DNA from: Galaxea fascicularis
Lineage: Eukaryota > Cnidaria > Anthozoa > Scleractinia > Euphylliidae
Reading direction: 5' to 3'
DNA: 64,000 bases
Assembly (NCBI GenBank): GCA_948470475.1
Contig: OX419336.1
Location: forward strand, 37,855,012-37,919,011
Both the position numbers and the translations under genes were made by a program. Numbering within the stretch: position 1 is the first letter of the stretch; the number at the start of each line of letters is the position of its first letter. Under the pieces are notes generated by a model. The model was not told the DNA's origin. It searched no databases and worked only from the letters and a program-made list of their open reading frames with translations. Shown one piece after another: positions 1-10,499 of the stretch.

Positions 1-408
1 ATGTCCCTTATTCTTCAGTACTCTCCAAAAGTCACAAGAAGTTTTTAAGGTATTTTATTTTGCAGTCACTATCACATCGAGCACAACTCTCAACTGCTTT
101 CAATTTTTACCCGATTATCTTATATATCAGCTCTAGTCACACAGGAAATTCCGATCATTGTGGACTCTTATCTGTTAGTTCAATTACCTACATTTATATC
201 AAGATCACCACGCCCTATTGATAACGATACATTTCCGACACCCAAAACAATAATCTTCATACAGTTGAACCTTTCTAAATAGTGATTTTCTGACAGATGT
301 TTCCGATCGTTGTTCGAGTCCTGGCCTTGGCTGTTCATGTGCTTATCAGAACTGTTGCCATCAGTGCACCACATGAAGATAAAATAAGAGGGACGGGGCA
401 AGCGAAAA

Positions 409-835
409 GGCCCTAGCAAACGGCTTCAACATTTGCTTCAACATCCATTCGATTTTGTTGAACGCTGTTGAAGGTTGTTGAATGATGTTGAACGGTGGGA
501 TGAGCAAACGGTTTCAACATTTCATTCAACAAAACTTAGCGAGTGCTGACCATGGTTACGTCTTCCTCATTGCACATGCGCTTGCTCAACATGTTGAAAG
601 AGCAGGGGCAAACGACTTCAACATTCTGAACATTCCAGACAACAAAAGAAATGTCTGAAATGTTGAACGCATGTTGAAGCAAAGTTTAAACGCTTTTAAA
701 CTCTTTCAACATCGATTCAACATCGTTTCAACGCGTTTCAACAAGTTGGAAAGGGGGTGGCAAACGCTTTCAACATTGCCATTCAACAAAATCGAAAGGA
801 TGTTGAAGGAAATGTTGAAGCCGTTTGCTAGGGCC
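409..835. mobile_element. MITE, 427 bp
   Basis: Both ends match as an inverted repeat of about 38 bp with one mismatch, beginning GGCCCTAGCAAACGGCTTCA. The interior is made of many short repeats of GTTGAA/TTCAAC. Target duplication is not clear (AAA left, TAA right). Confidence 0.75.
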
Positions 836-1820
836 TAAACGGAACTCCCTCAGTTGTACTCAATCAAACGACGCTATAGTGAAAATGACCCTACAATGCA
901 AATCTGACTGATAAAAACTAAGGAAAAGAGGGCATTTGGGACAGGGTGGAACTCGAATCAGAATCATTTTTCCTGCTGAAACTTATTTGCGCTATTCGAG
1001 GCCTAGCCTCGAAGCATAAAAAATTCACCTCCACTAAGCAGCCCACGTGTTTAAACTATAATAGCGGGTAAAATTCAACTCGAGTATTATGACATGAATA
1101 ATACAGTCAAATAGAGTACATGTATTTGGAAGACATACTCTCACTTTTGTGGAACTGATATGGTAAATTACAGAGTCTGGGAAGATAGCAGCCGGCCAAA
1201 TATAATAGACAGTCGATCTCTGAGAAAAAAAGTTTTGATAACAAGAACTTTACCTCGGTCTTGCCCCAAAATGTAAAAATGTAAAATTTACAGGTGAAAA
1301 AGTTCGCATTTGCATTCCAAATTTTAGTCTTAATTGACTTTCTAAAATTACTTACTTATAAATAATTAAATGTAAAATAAAAATGGTTCAGTCAATAAAT
1401 AGACTAATGACTAAGTTCTGCAAAGTATATTTCTTGCACTGGAAATATATGACGTTTTGAAGTCATTTATCTCATGTCCGGGATATGCAAATTGTGAGGA
1501 AAAAGGTTAAGATAGTGGCAACAAAAATAAAGCCAAACATGCAGCAAAATTGAGTAATTTGAAACATGTACTTTGGATTCTGAAAAAAACGCGAAAAAGT
1601 ACTAATTGACTGATTGGGCTGTGCTGATGTTAATTTATTCAGTACATGTATAAGTAGGTAACTTTTTATTTTACCGAAGACGGTGGTATAATTGAGCAGC
1701 GTCATCACGGCCTGTTTTAATGAGGAAAGACTCATCACATCGGCGCATGTTTATCACCTGGAAACATTTTAGCTAAAAGACTCGCAATTGTTTTCCTCTA
1801 CGGAGAAAAGCTAGAGAAAC
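836..1820. other. Intergenic, upstream of the GPCR
   Basis: AT-rich sequence with no supported gene. Presumably contains the GPCR promoter, but no clear TATA or initiator stands out. The minus-strand open frame 1738-1472 shows no recognisable protein features. Confidence 0.4.
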
Positions 1821-2738
1821 ATGAATTCTACAACTCTACTAATGGCTAATCAGTGTTCAGGAGCACTCGTTAACGCAGAAATTGCTGTTTTGGCTGCTTT
1901 AAACACAATTCTTGCTTTAATTTCCACTTCTGGTAACGCCCTTATTTTATCCGCCATTTATCTCGTACCAGGTCAAAGAACAGTTTCGAATGCGTTTTTA
2001 GCGTCCTTAGGTGTCGCTGACTTCACTGTTGGTCTGATCATGAATCCGTTGTGGGTTTTAAAGAGTGTTCTCAATATTTGGGAAAGCGATAACACATTAT
2101 CGACAGCCATTGAAGTTCTGACGATGCAAACTATTGTAGCATCAACGTTCAGTTTGTGTGCGGTTAGTGTTGACCGGTATATAGCAGTGACGAACATTCG
2201 CTACAGCGAACTCATGACTTGGAATCGAGTTCGAATTGTCGTGGTTTCAGTCTGGATCTTTTCCATTGTTTTTGCGTGTCTGCGACTTGTCATCGTCGAC
2301 CCATTTCAATTACCAAAACTCTGGATAGCTGCATCTGTTCTCACGGTCGTTTTGCCAGCGTTACTCATCTCGATTTGTTATTATTGCATATTTAAGGCAG
2401 CTAGACTACAGATCAGGAGAATTACACTGGATGAAACTATCAATCCAGATGAAGCTATAGCACAAGCAAAGAACCGCAAAGTTGCCTTTACCATTGGAAT
2501 TGTTGTGGGTGTGTTTTTAATTTGTTGGTCACCGAGTCTGGTTATATCTCTTGTTCAGTTATCTTGCTCTGATCCTTGCAAGAAAATGAAACTAAACCGT
2601 TACTGGTTTTGGGGAGCACTAGCTGAGTTTAGTAATTCAGCTTTCAACCCTTTTATTTATTGTATACGAAGTAGGGACTTCAGACAAGCTGTAAGCAGAG
2701 TCCTCTGCAGAAATTTGCGTGAAACCAAACACTGAGTG
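1821..2738 (+). CDS. Class A (rhodopsin-like) GPCR, MECA-type, single exon
   Basis: Single-exon 304-residue seven-transmembrane receptor, presumably at the plasma membrane and coupling to G proteins. Visible class A landmarks are GN in TM1 (residues 38-39), LGVAD in TM2 (63-67), the DRY motif at 118-120, CWSP in TM6 (235-238) and NPFIY in TM7 (276-280). An N-glycosylation sequon (NST) follows the start Met. TM3 carries no cysteine at its outer end and the second extracellular loop (about 160-167) is very short and lacks Cys. This combination is characteristic of melanocortin, cannabinoid and related (MECA) receptors rather than of amine or peptide receptors. The start is the first ATG of the frame and gives a normal N-terminus before TM1. 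Intronless receptors of this size are common in cnidarians. The ligand cannot be told from sequence; database names would probably be melanocortin- or adenosine-receptor-like. Confidence 0.9.
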
Positions 2739-3259
2739 ACTAGAAACATTAAAATGCAATACTTTTAGAAATTAAAGGTGCAAGATAAACGATATCGATA
2801 TGACTGAAGATAGCATTAATCTCGTCCGAGGTAAGCTTCGTTTCTAACTTTGGACTCTCAAAACCTGCATGCGAAGATTTTATTCAGCTATCTTCCAAAC
2901 GATATCAAATTTAGGCGGTTGCATTTATCACGCTTGGGCGGATCCAGAAAATCCAGAAAGAGGGGGCCGAGAATTCTAAGACTGAAATAAAATAAAACTG
3001 CCTGATACACAATACCTTTACAAAGACGGTTGGTTGCAGAAACGTTTTGAAAAATACAGGGGAAAAAAGGGGGGGCGTACACACCTTTCACGGAAAGAAA
3101 TGCCGGTGTAAATTCAAATATTAAGATTATTCAGATATTAAATTTGCATGTTTTTACAATGCGACGACAAGGGCTATACAAAGGATTCTCAAAAGAGAGT
3201 TGTGCAGAACTCGTAAGGCCGTCTAAATAAAGAGATCAATTTTATAAGTTAAGCTACGG

Positions 3260-3880
3260 TAATACGAGCAACAAAAACGTCCAACTTGTCTCGCAACATT
3301 GCTGCGAAGTTAGTTGAAAAGCGATGTTGCGCGTTTTACATCCCACATACAACTTGTCTCGCAACAAAAAAATGTGTTGCAAGTTGCTGCAGCGTGTTGC
3401 AGAGTATAGAACGGACCTATACTTTTTGTTGCGATTACATGACGAATTTCAGCCCGGGCTGAAATATCAGCTTTTCCTTCCTACTAGCAGCAGCCATCTT
3501 GTTTCTGGAAAACAAAATCACTGCGCATGTTCAAGCTCACTATTCAGCCCGGGCTGAAATTCCGTTTCGATTACATGAGATTTTTTCAGGTTTTCTGGCC
3601 CGTTTGCCCGGGCTGAAAAATCCTAGCCCGGTTTGAGCAAACCGGGCTAGGATTTTCAGCCCGGGCTGAATTCCGCCCCGGGCTGAATCACTCTCCATGT
3701 AATCGACAATTTGATTTTAAGAGGATTTGTTTCAGAAGCCGGGCTGAAGTTTCAGCCCGGCTTCTGAAACAAATCCTCTTAAAATCGAATTGTCGATTAC
3801 ATGGAGAGGGATTCAGCCCGGGGCGCAATTCTGAGCCCGGGCTGAAAATCCTATCCCGGTTATCGGGCCGTATCAAAACA
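3260..3880. repeat. Foldback element with long near-perfect palindrome
   Basis: The core 3691-3808 is a palindrome of two arms of about 57 bp with one mismatch, beginning CTCTCCATGTAATCGAC. The symmetry continues outward, less exactly, through repeats of CAGCCCGGGCTGAA to about 3610 and 3865. The unit CCCGGGCTGAA recurs at 3452, 3547, 3610, 3660 and 3676. The left part, from about 3280, is a dispersed repeat with CAACTTGTCTCGCAACA occurring twice. Confidence 0.75.
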
Positions 3881-4031
3881 CTCGGCTACGCCTGATGTTA
3901 TCAGTTAACCTCGATAAAACACTGCTGCTAGTTTATCCGTGCCTCGTCCCCAGGGTCTTTTATCTCCTCACCTCGCCCTCTGGGGTGGGGAGATGAAAGA
4001 CGCTGGGCATGATAATGAGGTTGTGGCTTCT

Positions 4032-4986
4032 GGGGCGCTTTCCATTTGGTCAAAAATTCCGAAAATTCCGGTTCGGGGGTAAATGAAAAACGTTTTTTCG
4101 GTTCATCCGACTGGAAAATTCCCAGAAAAAGTGGAACTGCTCAGAAGGTAGTCCCGTTTTCCCGGTTGGAACGTCCCGACTGGTTTCTCGTGTTCCAATT
4201 ATTATTGTGAGTTACTCCTGGAGTAGCTTTTTAGCTATGACTGTAAAGAAGTCATGCAACTTGTGTAGGCAATAACATGTTTGTTTATTAATTCTCCTGG
4301 TTCCAGAGAATATAGCAATTACGATAGAACAAAAAAATAATAATGACAATATACAATAGATTCTAGATAGTTTCTTTATAGGCGTACCTGTAGGCCACTT
4401 GATGTATTGCTGTCGCATAGAAATACAAGCATTTGTTACTCGCTGAATAATTCTAAACAGGCTACTTAGCGTCACATCAAATCTGTCCGAGACGGATCTC
4501 ATGACTTCAGAATTGGACATAAACCAAACAAATTCCAACACTTGGCACTGGACAGGTATAGGTGGTCTTCCAAAGCGGTTACCCTGTGGAATTATTCCTG
4601 TTGCTGCCACTTCTCTGCACAAAATATCCAATGTACCTCTTGTCATTCGGAAGTGAGACTTAAACTCGTCTATGGAATATGTCGGCACTATAACATCGCA
4701 AAACCCGTAATTTTTGTTTAAATCTCGCCTCATAAAGATGGAAGTCGCTGCTATAACACAAATTTCTTCTTCATCATCAGAATCAATCAACATTACCTCT
4801 TCATCAGCCGCCAAGGGCTCATCTAACATAATATCAACTCTGCCGCCATTTTGGTGTCCCTTTAGGCAACGCGCATCTAAACACGGGCGAAATTTGCAGC
4901 AAAATGGACCAACTTTTTCCCTTCGAGAAATTCCCGGAAATTCACACAGAAATTTCCGGACTTTTTTTCTAAATGGAAAGCGCCCC
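4032..4986 (-). mobile_element. PIF/Harbinger transposon remnant with terminal inverted repeats
   Basis: Terminal inverted repeats GGGGCGCTTTCCATTT (4032) and its reverse complement AAATGGAAAGCGCCCC (ending 4986) enclose the HARBI1-type exon. Sub-terminal copies of AATTCC/GGAAATT motifs occur at both ends. Length about 955 bp, too short for an autonomous copy, so it is an internally deleted element. No clear target-site duplication is left. Confidence 0.7.
4387..4829 (-). pseudogene. HARBI1-type (PIF/Harbinger) transposase, 5' exon of a truncated copy
   Basis: Minus-strand frame beginning MLDEPLAADEEVMLIDSDDE, with an acidic N-terminus and then the helical DNA-binding region typical of HARBI1-like proteins (FKSHFRMTRGTLDILCRE; GNRFGRPPIPVQCQVLEFVW; SVSDRFDVTLSSLFRIIQRV). 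It ends at a good splice donor after QYIKWPTG, the usual intron position before the DDE nuclease exons. No DDE exon follows on the low-coordinate side: 4032-4387 holds only AT-rich sequence and the terminal repeat. The frame itself is intact, but the element cannot encode a full transposase. Old, immobile copy. Confidence 0.75.
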
Positions 4987-7570
4987 TGGTCTTGGACACG
5001 AATCGGATACTCTATCGGTGATTAATACTGAGTGATGCTGAATGTAGCATAGACGACGAATTCTTAAAAAAGATCGTGTATAAAAAAAAAACTCAAACAA
5101 CAAACAAAGATCTTTGCTGAAAACAATTTCTCAAAATTGAATCTACTGAGAAGAAAGCTTAAGTGTTCCAGCGAATGACGAGGAAATTCTTTTAGGTTCA
5201 ATGGGCACGCGGAGGGGAATAGTTTTCACGTTTTCCACGTGGTAATTTACAAGTTGTTATGTAATGATCGATCGTTATATAACCTCGTATGTGGACAACG
5301 AAAACAAATGCCCTAGTGGTTTTCTTTTCACCACGTTACAAGTACGAGTGGAACTGCAATCCCATCGTATCCGATCCCTGACTGGTGTTTCAATTCCTGT
5401 TAATATCCATAAGCACTAAACCATATTTTAATGTTAATTAGAAGGAAAGGACTAGCAGATAGAACTTCCGTGAGTTTTCTCACATGATAGTCCGTGCTTA
5501 TCGCTAAAACGTTAATTGAGTCACATGTAGTAATTGAGCACGAGACCATGTCACGTGTCAGACGTATTCAACTATGTCACACTAAAACTAAAATGGGTCA
5601 CGCTTTCTGCAACTATGTCACGTTATACGTAATCATGCTTAAATTGTGTAATGAATAATCGCTCACGCGCGAGCAGCAAAATAAATAAGATGCTCTCCAA
5701 GGAATTAATGTAGCGTTGGAAAGACTGAAAGCGTATGACAACACCTGAAGACAAGCGACCTGTTACGTGCAGCGTCAGAAGATCAGTTTCTTTAAGGTAT
5801 AGTCCTCTCATTCGATTACTTTTTCTTTAAGTTCTTTTTTTCGTTTTCTTTGCTTAAAATCGATACAATCTGACGAATCGAATAGCAGTGTAGTAATTCT
5901 TAACTCTACTTAAATTTTACTTTGTGGACGTTGTATGTCCTCAGTCTGCAGAGGTGAACTGAACACTTATTTTTCTTTAGTATGACAGTTTCACTCGGCC
6001 GTGAAGTTGTTATTCAAATGTTATGCTTCCGTGCACCAGGAGTTGGGGGGGCGGGGGGTAATCCAGATGTTAGGTGGCGGGGATGATCGAAGAATTTTTG
6101 CAAGTTTGAAAGTTTTTTTTTCCTGAATATTTTGGGGTAGGAAGGTTTGGACAGTATTTAAGAAGGGATCTTTAGGTACAATTCTTTCTGGAAATTTTCT
6201 GGAGATTCGGCATGGGTTTTTTGGGGGGTTAAATTTTGGTCCAGGGATTTTTTTTTAGCTTTGTTGGAATTCCTAGGGAGTTTTTTTGGTTTTGATCTTT
6301 GATCGCCCCCGTCATATGAAAACTGGAGTACACCCCCCTTCTCCCACAGTCTGAGTTCCATGAAACTTTCCCGGTGGACACCTTTAGGTCCTGCGAAGGC
6401 TTTGAAAGTTGCTCATCCTAGGGTGTTTTTTGACTTAGAGTCCCTTGTACAATTCATGTGAATCGCGGTTATTAGGGCTTCTTATTTTTCCGTCAAACCG
6501 GCGCTTTTCAAGGTTTTACTTATAAGGCGATTTTAGGGTCTTTTCGGGTGGGCGCGATGCAATTTTTGTATTGAACGTGACCCTTGAATGAAGGGTTTAA
6601 GCGAAACGTGGCTAACAACATGTCTTGTTTTGTCCCCGGGGTTTTGCCTGTATTTCTGGTTAGTTTAGTGCGCAGCTGGTGAATGTACAATAATAAGTTT
6701 GCTTGCTAAAGGCAAGCTGACGGTGTCAAACTTGTTTCACACTGTGGCGTTCGTGTAGCTTTTTAGGTCAGCCTTAACAAGTTACAAAACACTGTTTACA
6801 GTGCCAAAACCTTGGACGCCAAAAATCTGTTTGTTTAAAGTCCCAAAGCTTTGGACCGCGCCAAAACAATCCGGTCCCACTTTTGATAACAAGTTACGGT
6901 GTCCACTTAGCAATTTTGTTTCAACAATGATTTAAGATTATATTTTCCATCAATACTGGACGCGCATTTTATTTTTGTCCAAAAGCGGAACAATTTTGGC
7001 TATTTCTATGAAGCGTGGAATATTGTTATCTCCTTGAATTTTGCAAACTGAGTGTGGCAACCCTCTCAGCAAGGGAGTTTGCCCACAGGTAGTCAAAATC
7101 TGACTATATATCTCGCCTAAACGTCCGTACAATTTCCCCACATTCATGCCATGTTGTAATTGGACACAACGTTTCAGGTTGACCTCCAGAAAATGTCGGG
7201 GAATAAAGCCAAAAGACGTCCAGGTTCGTTGTCCGATAAAACCAGGGCTCGTCTCGCGTCTATGTATTGTATGCGATGCATATGTATGCATTGTATGGTT
7301 TTTAAAAGTGCCAAGTAAACCTGCATTCCCCAACTCCAAGCCCTGCTGGACTTGTAAGTTTCATTGTTTCGTGTTATATAAAGAATTTATCCGATCCAAC
7401 ACTAATAGACCCCTAGACGTAAAATAATCTTTGTTGTCGAGAACAAGGACTATATTGAAGCAAAATTTGTAAGACGCTGTTTTTTGTCTTTGTCAGACCG
7501 TTTTATGGCTTTGTGCTGACCAAAGAATCCGAGTTCAACCATGCCCATTGTTTTGTTAAAATAAATTGGG
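4987..7570. other. Intergenic, nothing firm
   Basis: No gene supported. Contains short T- and G-runs (6020-6300) and open frames of repeat-like composition only. Confidence 0.4.
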
Positions 7571-7745
7571 GTAGTTTCTAAAGAAACTGTGGTGCTCAGT
7601 GCGTCGGTGGGGAAGTAGTACACAAAAATTTGGTTTTATCAACGGAGTTGATCATTTGAATTGACCACAGTAAAGGGATTCTAAAAGCTAGAATCCAGGT
7701 ACGGTGGTCAATTTACATCAACTCTATTGATAAAACCAAATGTTT
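7571..7745. repeat. Dispersed inverted repeat, copy 1
   Basis: Contains ACACAAAAATTTGGTTTTAT near 7621 and a nearly reverse-complementary TTGATAAAACCAAATGTTTG at its other end. A second copy lies at 41645-41880. Confidence 0.65.
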
Positions 7746-8269
7746 GTTAAAACTATAGGCTGCGACAAGACACAAATGCATGATTTGAAGCTTGACTGGC
7801 TCGACTCAAATCTCAGTACATTGAGTCCGCGGCGAAAATCACTTCTAAAACTTGTGAATTGAAGAAAAGGAATCCAAGAGAATTACACTAATGAGACGTA
7901 TTTATGTAGAAGAATGGTGAATCGCTTAGGTCACTGTCTTCACAAGATCAGAAGTAAATATATACGGTTCATGAGCTCACCCACGACCGAGACAATATCT
8001 CTTAGATATCTTCCCAAAATCGCGATAAACGAAATATCCAGACCCGATCAGTCCACAAAAAAAATTAAGAATCATTATTTATTAAAACTATCAGGAGCCG
8101 GAAATGAAAGATATCGATCTGTTACACAACATAAATAATAATTATATCACAACAACACGTGCTGTAGTCTTAGCCAGAATGATTCTATTGTTTGGCGCGT
8201 AAGGTTCTTCATCATGTTTTGATGGAGCAGACGTTTAAGACAGATAAGTACAAAAAAAAGCAGCATGTA

Positions 8270-8470
8270 TTTGAACCCGGTGGAGACCAGGGGTAGCCGG
8301 AATGGGGGCAGTGTCAGAGCACTTGCCTCGTTCCACTGTGGCCCTCAATCTCGGCGTCAAGTGTGGATCGAGTTTCTTAATGGTTTTCTTCCGTCCTCCG
8401 AGAGGTTTTTTCTCTCCGCCAGATACTCCGGTTTTCCCTCCCCTCAAACACCATAAAAAAAAAAAAAAAG
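8270..8470 (+). repeat. tRNA-derived SINE, copy 1
   Basis: Shares the pattern GGGGGCAGTGTCAGAGCACT, then GCCTCGTTCCACTGTGGCCC and CGGCGTCAAGTGTGG, with the copy near 19450; the tail CCGAGAGGTTTTTTCTC and a terminal A-run (8454-8470) are typical of this SINE. Confidence 0.6.
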
Positions 8471-9388
8471 AAGAATGAATATGAATCTGTTTGCATAACG
8501 GTCATTAAGACGGGGATATCTGGTTGTTGTCAGTAGACCGGCGGAAACTAGACACAGAAAGAGATAAAAAGAAGGAAGGAAACCAGAGAAAAAGGACAAA
8601 TATAAACATGACCCGAGAATGTGATAGACAAACATGTCGAGGCGCCAGGTGTTTCTCGACGTGTTTGTTTACAACATTCACGGTTCATATGTTATGTTTC
8701 CTGATTTTTTTATCGCCTTTTTATGCCCAGTTTCCGTGGGTCTACTACAACTGCCTGAAGGTTCTGCGCCTATGACGTCATAATGCAAACGTACTTTTTG
8801 TGTAAAATAAAAGACACTCTACAAGTGGTCGGAGAATATGGCGAATGGATATCATTTGATGTACGCAAGGCGCTATGACGTGATTCGGATACTTTCCTAA
8901 AGAGTTGGTACAACTGCTTCGAAGTAGTTTCCCCACCGAACTCCAAAGAGAATTAGGTTTCGATTACTGGCGAAGCTGTGAGATCAGTAACTTTCTTGAA
9001 TTGAAACGCAAAGGTTTAGTCTTCACCAGAATTTAATACGTATTTCTAATGGACGGATCAAGGAAAAGTAATAGGGAGGGGGGGGGGCGAAGTGGAAAAG
9101 CCCAAAAGAATTCATGCAAGGTACGTAAAAGGACGAGAATAAAAATTCATGCATGAAAGGCTTTTTCAGGGTTTTTCCGAGTCTTTGAAATAGGGATTGT
9201 AAGTTAAAACCCCTGGAACCAGATTGGCCATGGAAACAGGTAGTGCTCCTTGAACGAGCCTTTGAAAACTCTTGACAACCATGCCGTTCTAGGTCTCAGC
9301 TGATCAATATCAAAGTATATATATTTTTTAATTAGGCGTTGATGCTTTATAAAATTTCAACAGATATTTCGTGAAGGCGACGCCGATC

Positions 9389-9823
9389 ATGCAAGACTCA
9401 GAGTGTCAGTCAACCCCAGATGCGAAGGGAAAAGACAAACAAGATAGCAATTCGTTCCCTCGAGAGTCAACACCTTCTGATGCAACCACCTCCAAGAATG
9501 AAAGTTGCGTGGCCGTTCATGACCAGAACTACCAACATCTCAGTCACCAGCAGACGTGGTCGCATCCGCATCATCTTCGTTATCCGCAGTGGTTTGGAAA
9601 ACATTCCGGTCGACATCAAAGTTGTCCACATACAACGAAATGCTTCCCAGTTAGCATCACAGCGGTTACTCTCCAAAGCCTTGGTTTACTGGAAATCGCA
9701 CAGGCCCTTAACAAGCTGGCTAGAGAAAGTCACGAACTTCAGCGCGAAATAGACAAGCTGCAGGAAGAAGTCACAACACTTGAAAGCCGAAAACCGAGAA
9801 GGAACTTTGGTTTAGTGCTTTAG
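9389..9823 (+). CDS. Hypothetical protein with C-terminal coiled coil
   Basis: Open frame of 144 residues from ATG 9389 to TAG 9823, in a stretch visibly richer in GC than its surroundings. The N-terminal half is polar and of low complexity (Ser, Thr, Lys, Asp), the middle is rich in His and Pro, and the last 45 residues form a good amphipathic heptad pattern (IAQALNKLARESHELQREI and on) that should make a coiled coil. A second frame is also open across 9420-9752, and its end (IPVDIKVVHIQRNASQLASQ) has a beta-then-helix look; I cannot decide from sequence which frame is used. The frame continues upstream without an ATG, so this may be the last exon of a longer gene. No family recognised. It lies upstream of, and convergent with, the DUF4537 gene. 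Confidence 0.3.
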   Translation: MQDSECQSTPDAKGKDKQDSNSFPRESTPSDATTSKNESCVAVHDQNYQHLSHQQTWSHPHHLRYPQWFGKHSGRHQSCPHTTKCFPVSITAVTLQSLGLLEIAQALNKLARESHELQREIDKLQEEVTTLESRKPRRNFGLVL

Positions 9824-10097
9824 ATAAATCACTTTCAACCTATACTTGTCAATCAACTCAGACTTGGGTGGCTTGCGATCAAGGAGAGAAGGGACTGGTA
9901 CCTCCTAACTCACGTTTTTAGGCAGTGCATAAGCAAGAAGACCTTGTTAACAACAACCCGTGCTCTTCGCTCTAGCTTCACAACCAAATTTGCAACCTCT
10001 GAACTTCTTACTGGAAAACTGTCACGACCTCAACTGATTTTTCACTTTTGTAAACTAAAATACGTATGAAGAACATTTAAGCCTGATTTTTGGTTAT

Positions 10098-10103
10098 TTT
10101 ATT
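10098..10103 (-). terminator. Candidate poly(A) signal for the DUF4537-like gene
   Basis: AATAAA on the minus strand, about 400 bp beyond the stop codon in an AT-rich stretch. Confidence 0.3.
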
Positions 10104-10499
10104 TTTTCAATTTTTGTATTCTTAGTTTTAAGTACACTGCCTATAAACCATCATCGCCACCGTCATCATCATATCATTGTTGTTATTATTTTAAACTGCT
10201 AAATTTCATACATTGATTTTGCATATTAGCCACCAATATTTCGCTTCACCCAATTCACTTCTCTTTAATCTTCTTGTTTTTCAATTCCGTTTATGCAAAC
10301 ACACCTGAGAGTAACTCTGGTGGCTGTATTCAAAACGACATGTCTCTGGCTCACTAATTTCTCACTCGCATTACATGCGAGTAATATCTAAAATCAAACT
10401 TCTATGAAAGAGTTACCCTACAACCATCCTAGATTTGTTGTATTGCACATTGGATTACTACGGCTACCTAACAGGCATTGATCATAGGCGAGTTGACCA

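Noticed and set aside
4714..5025. Plus-strand open frame over the Harbinger element
   Set aside because: Antisense to the HARBI1-type exon and running into the terminal repeat.
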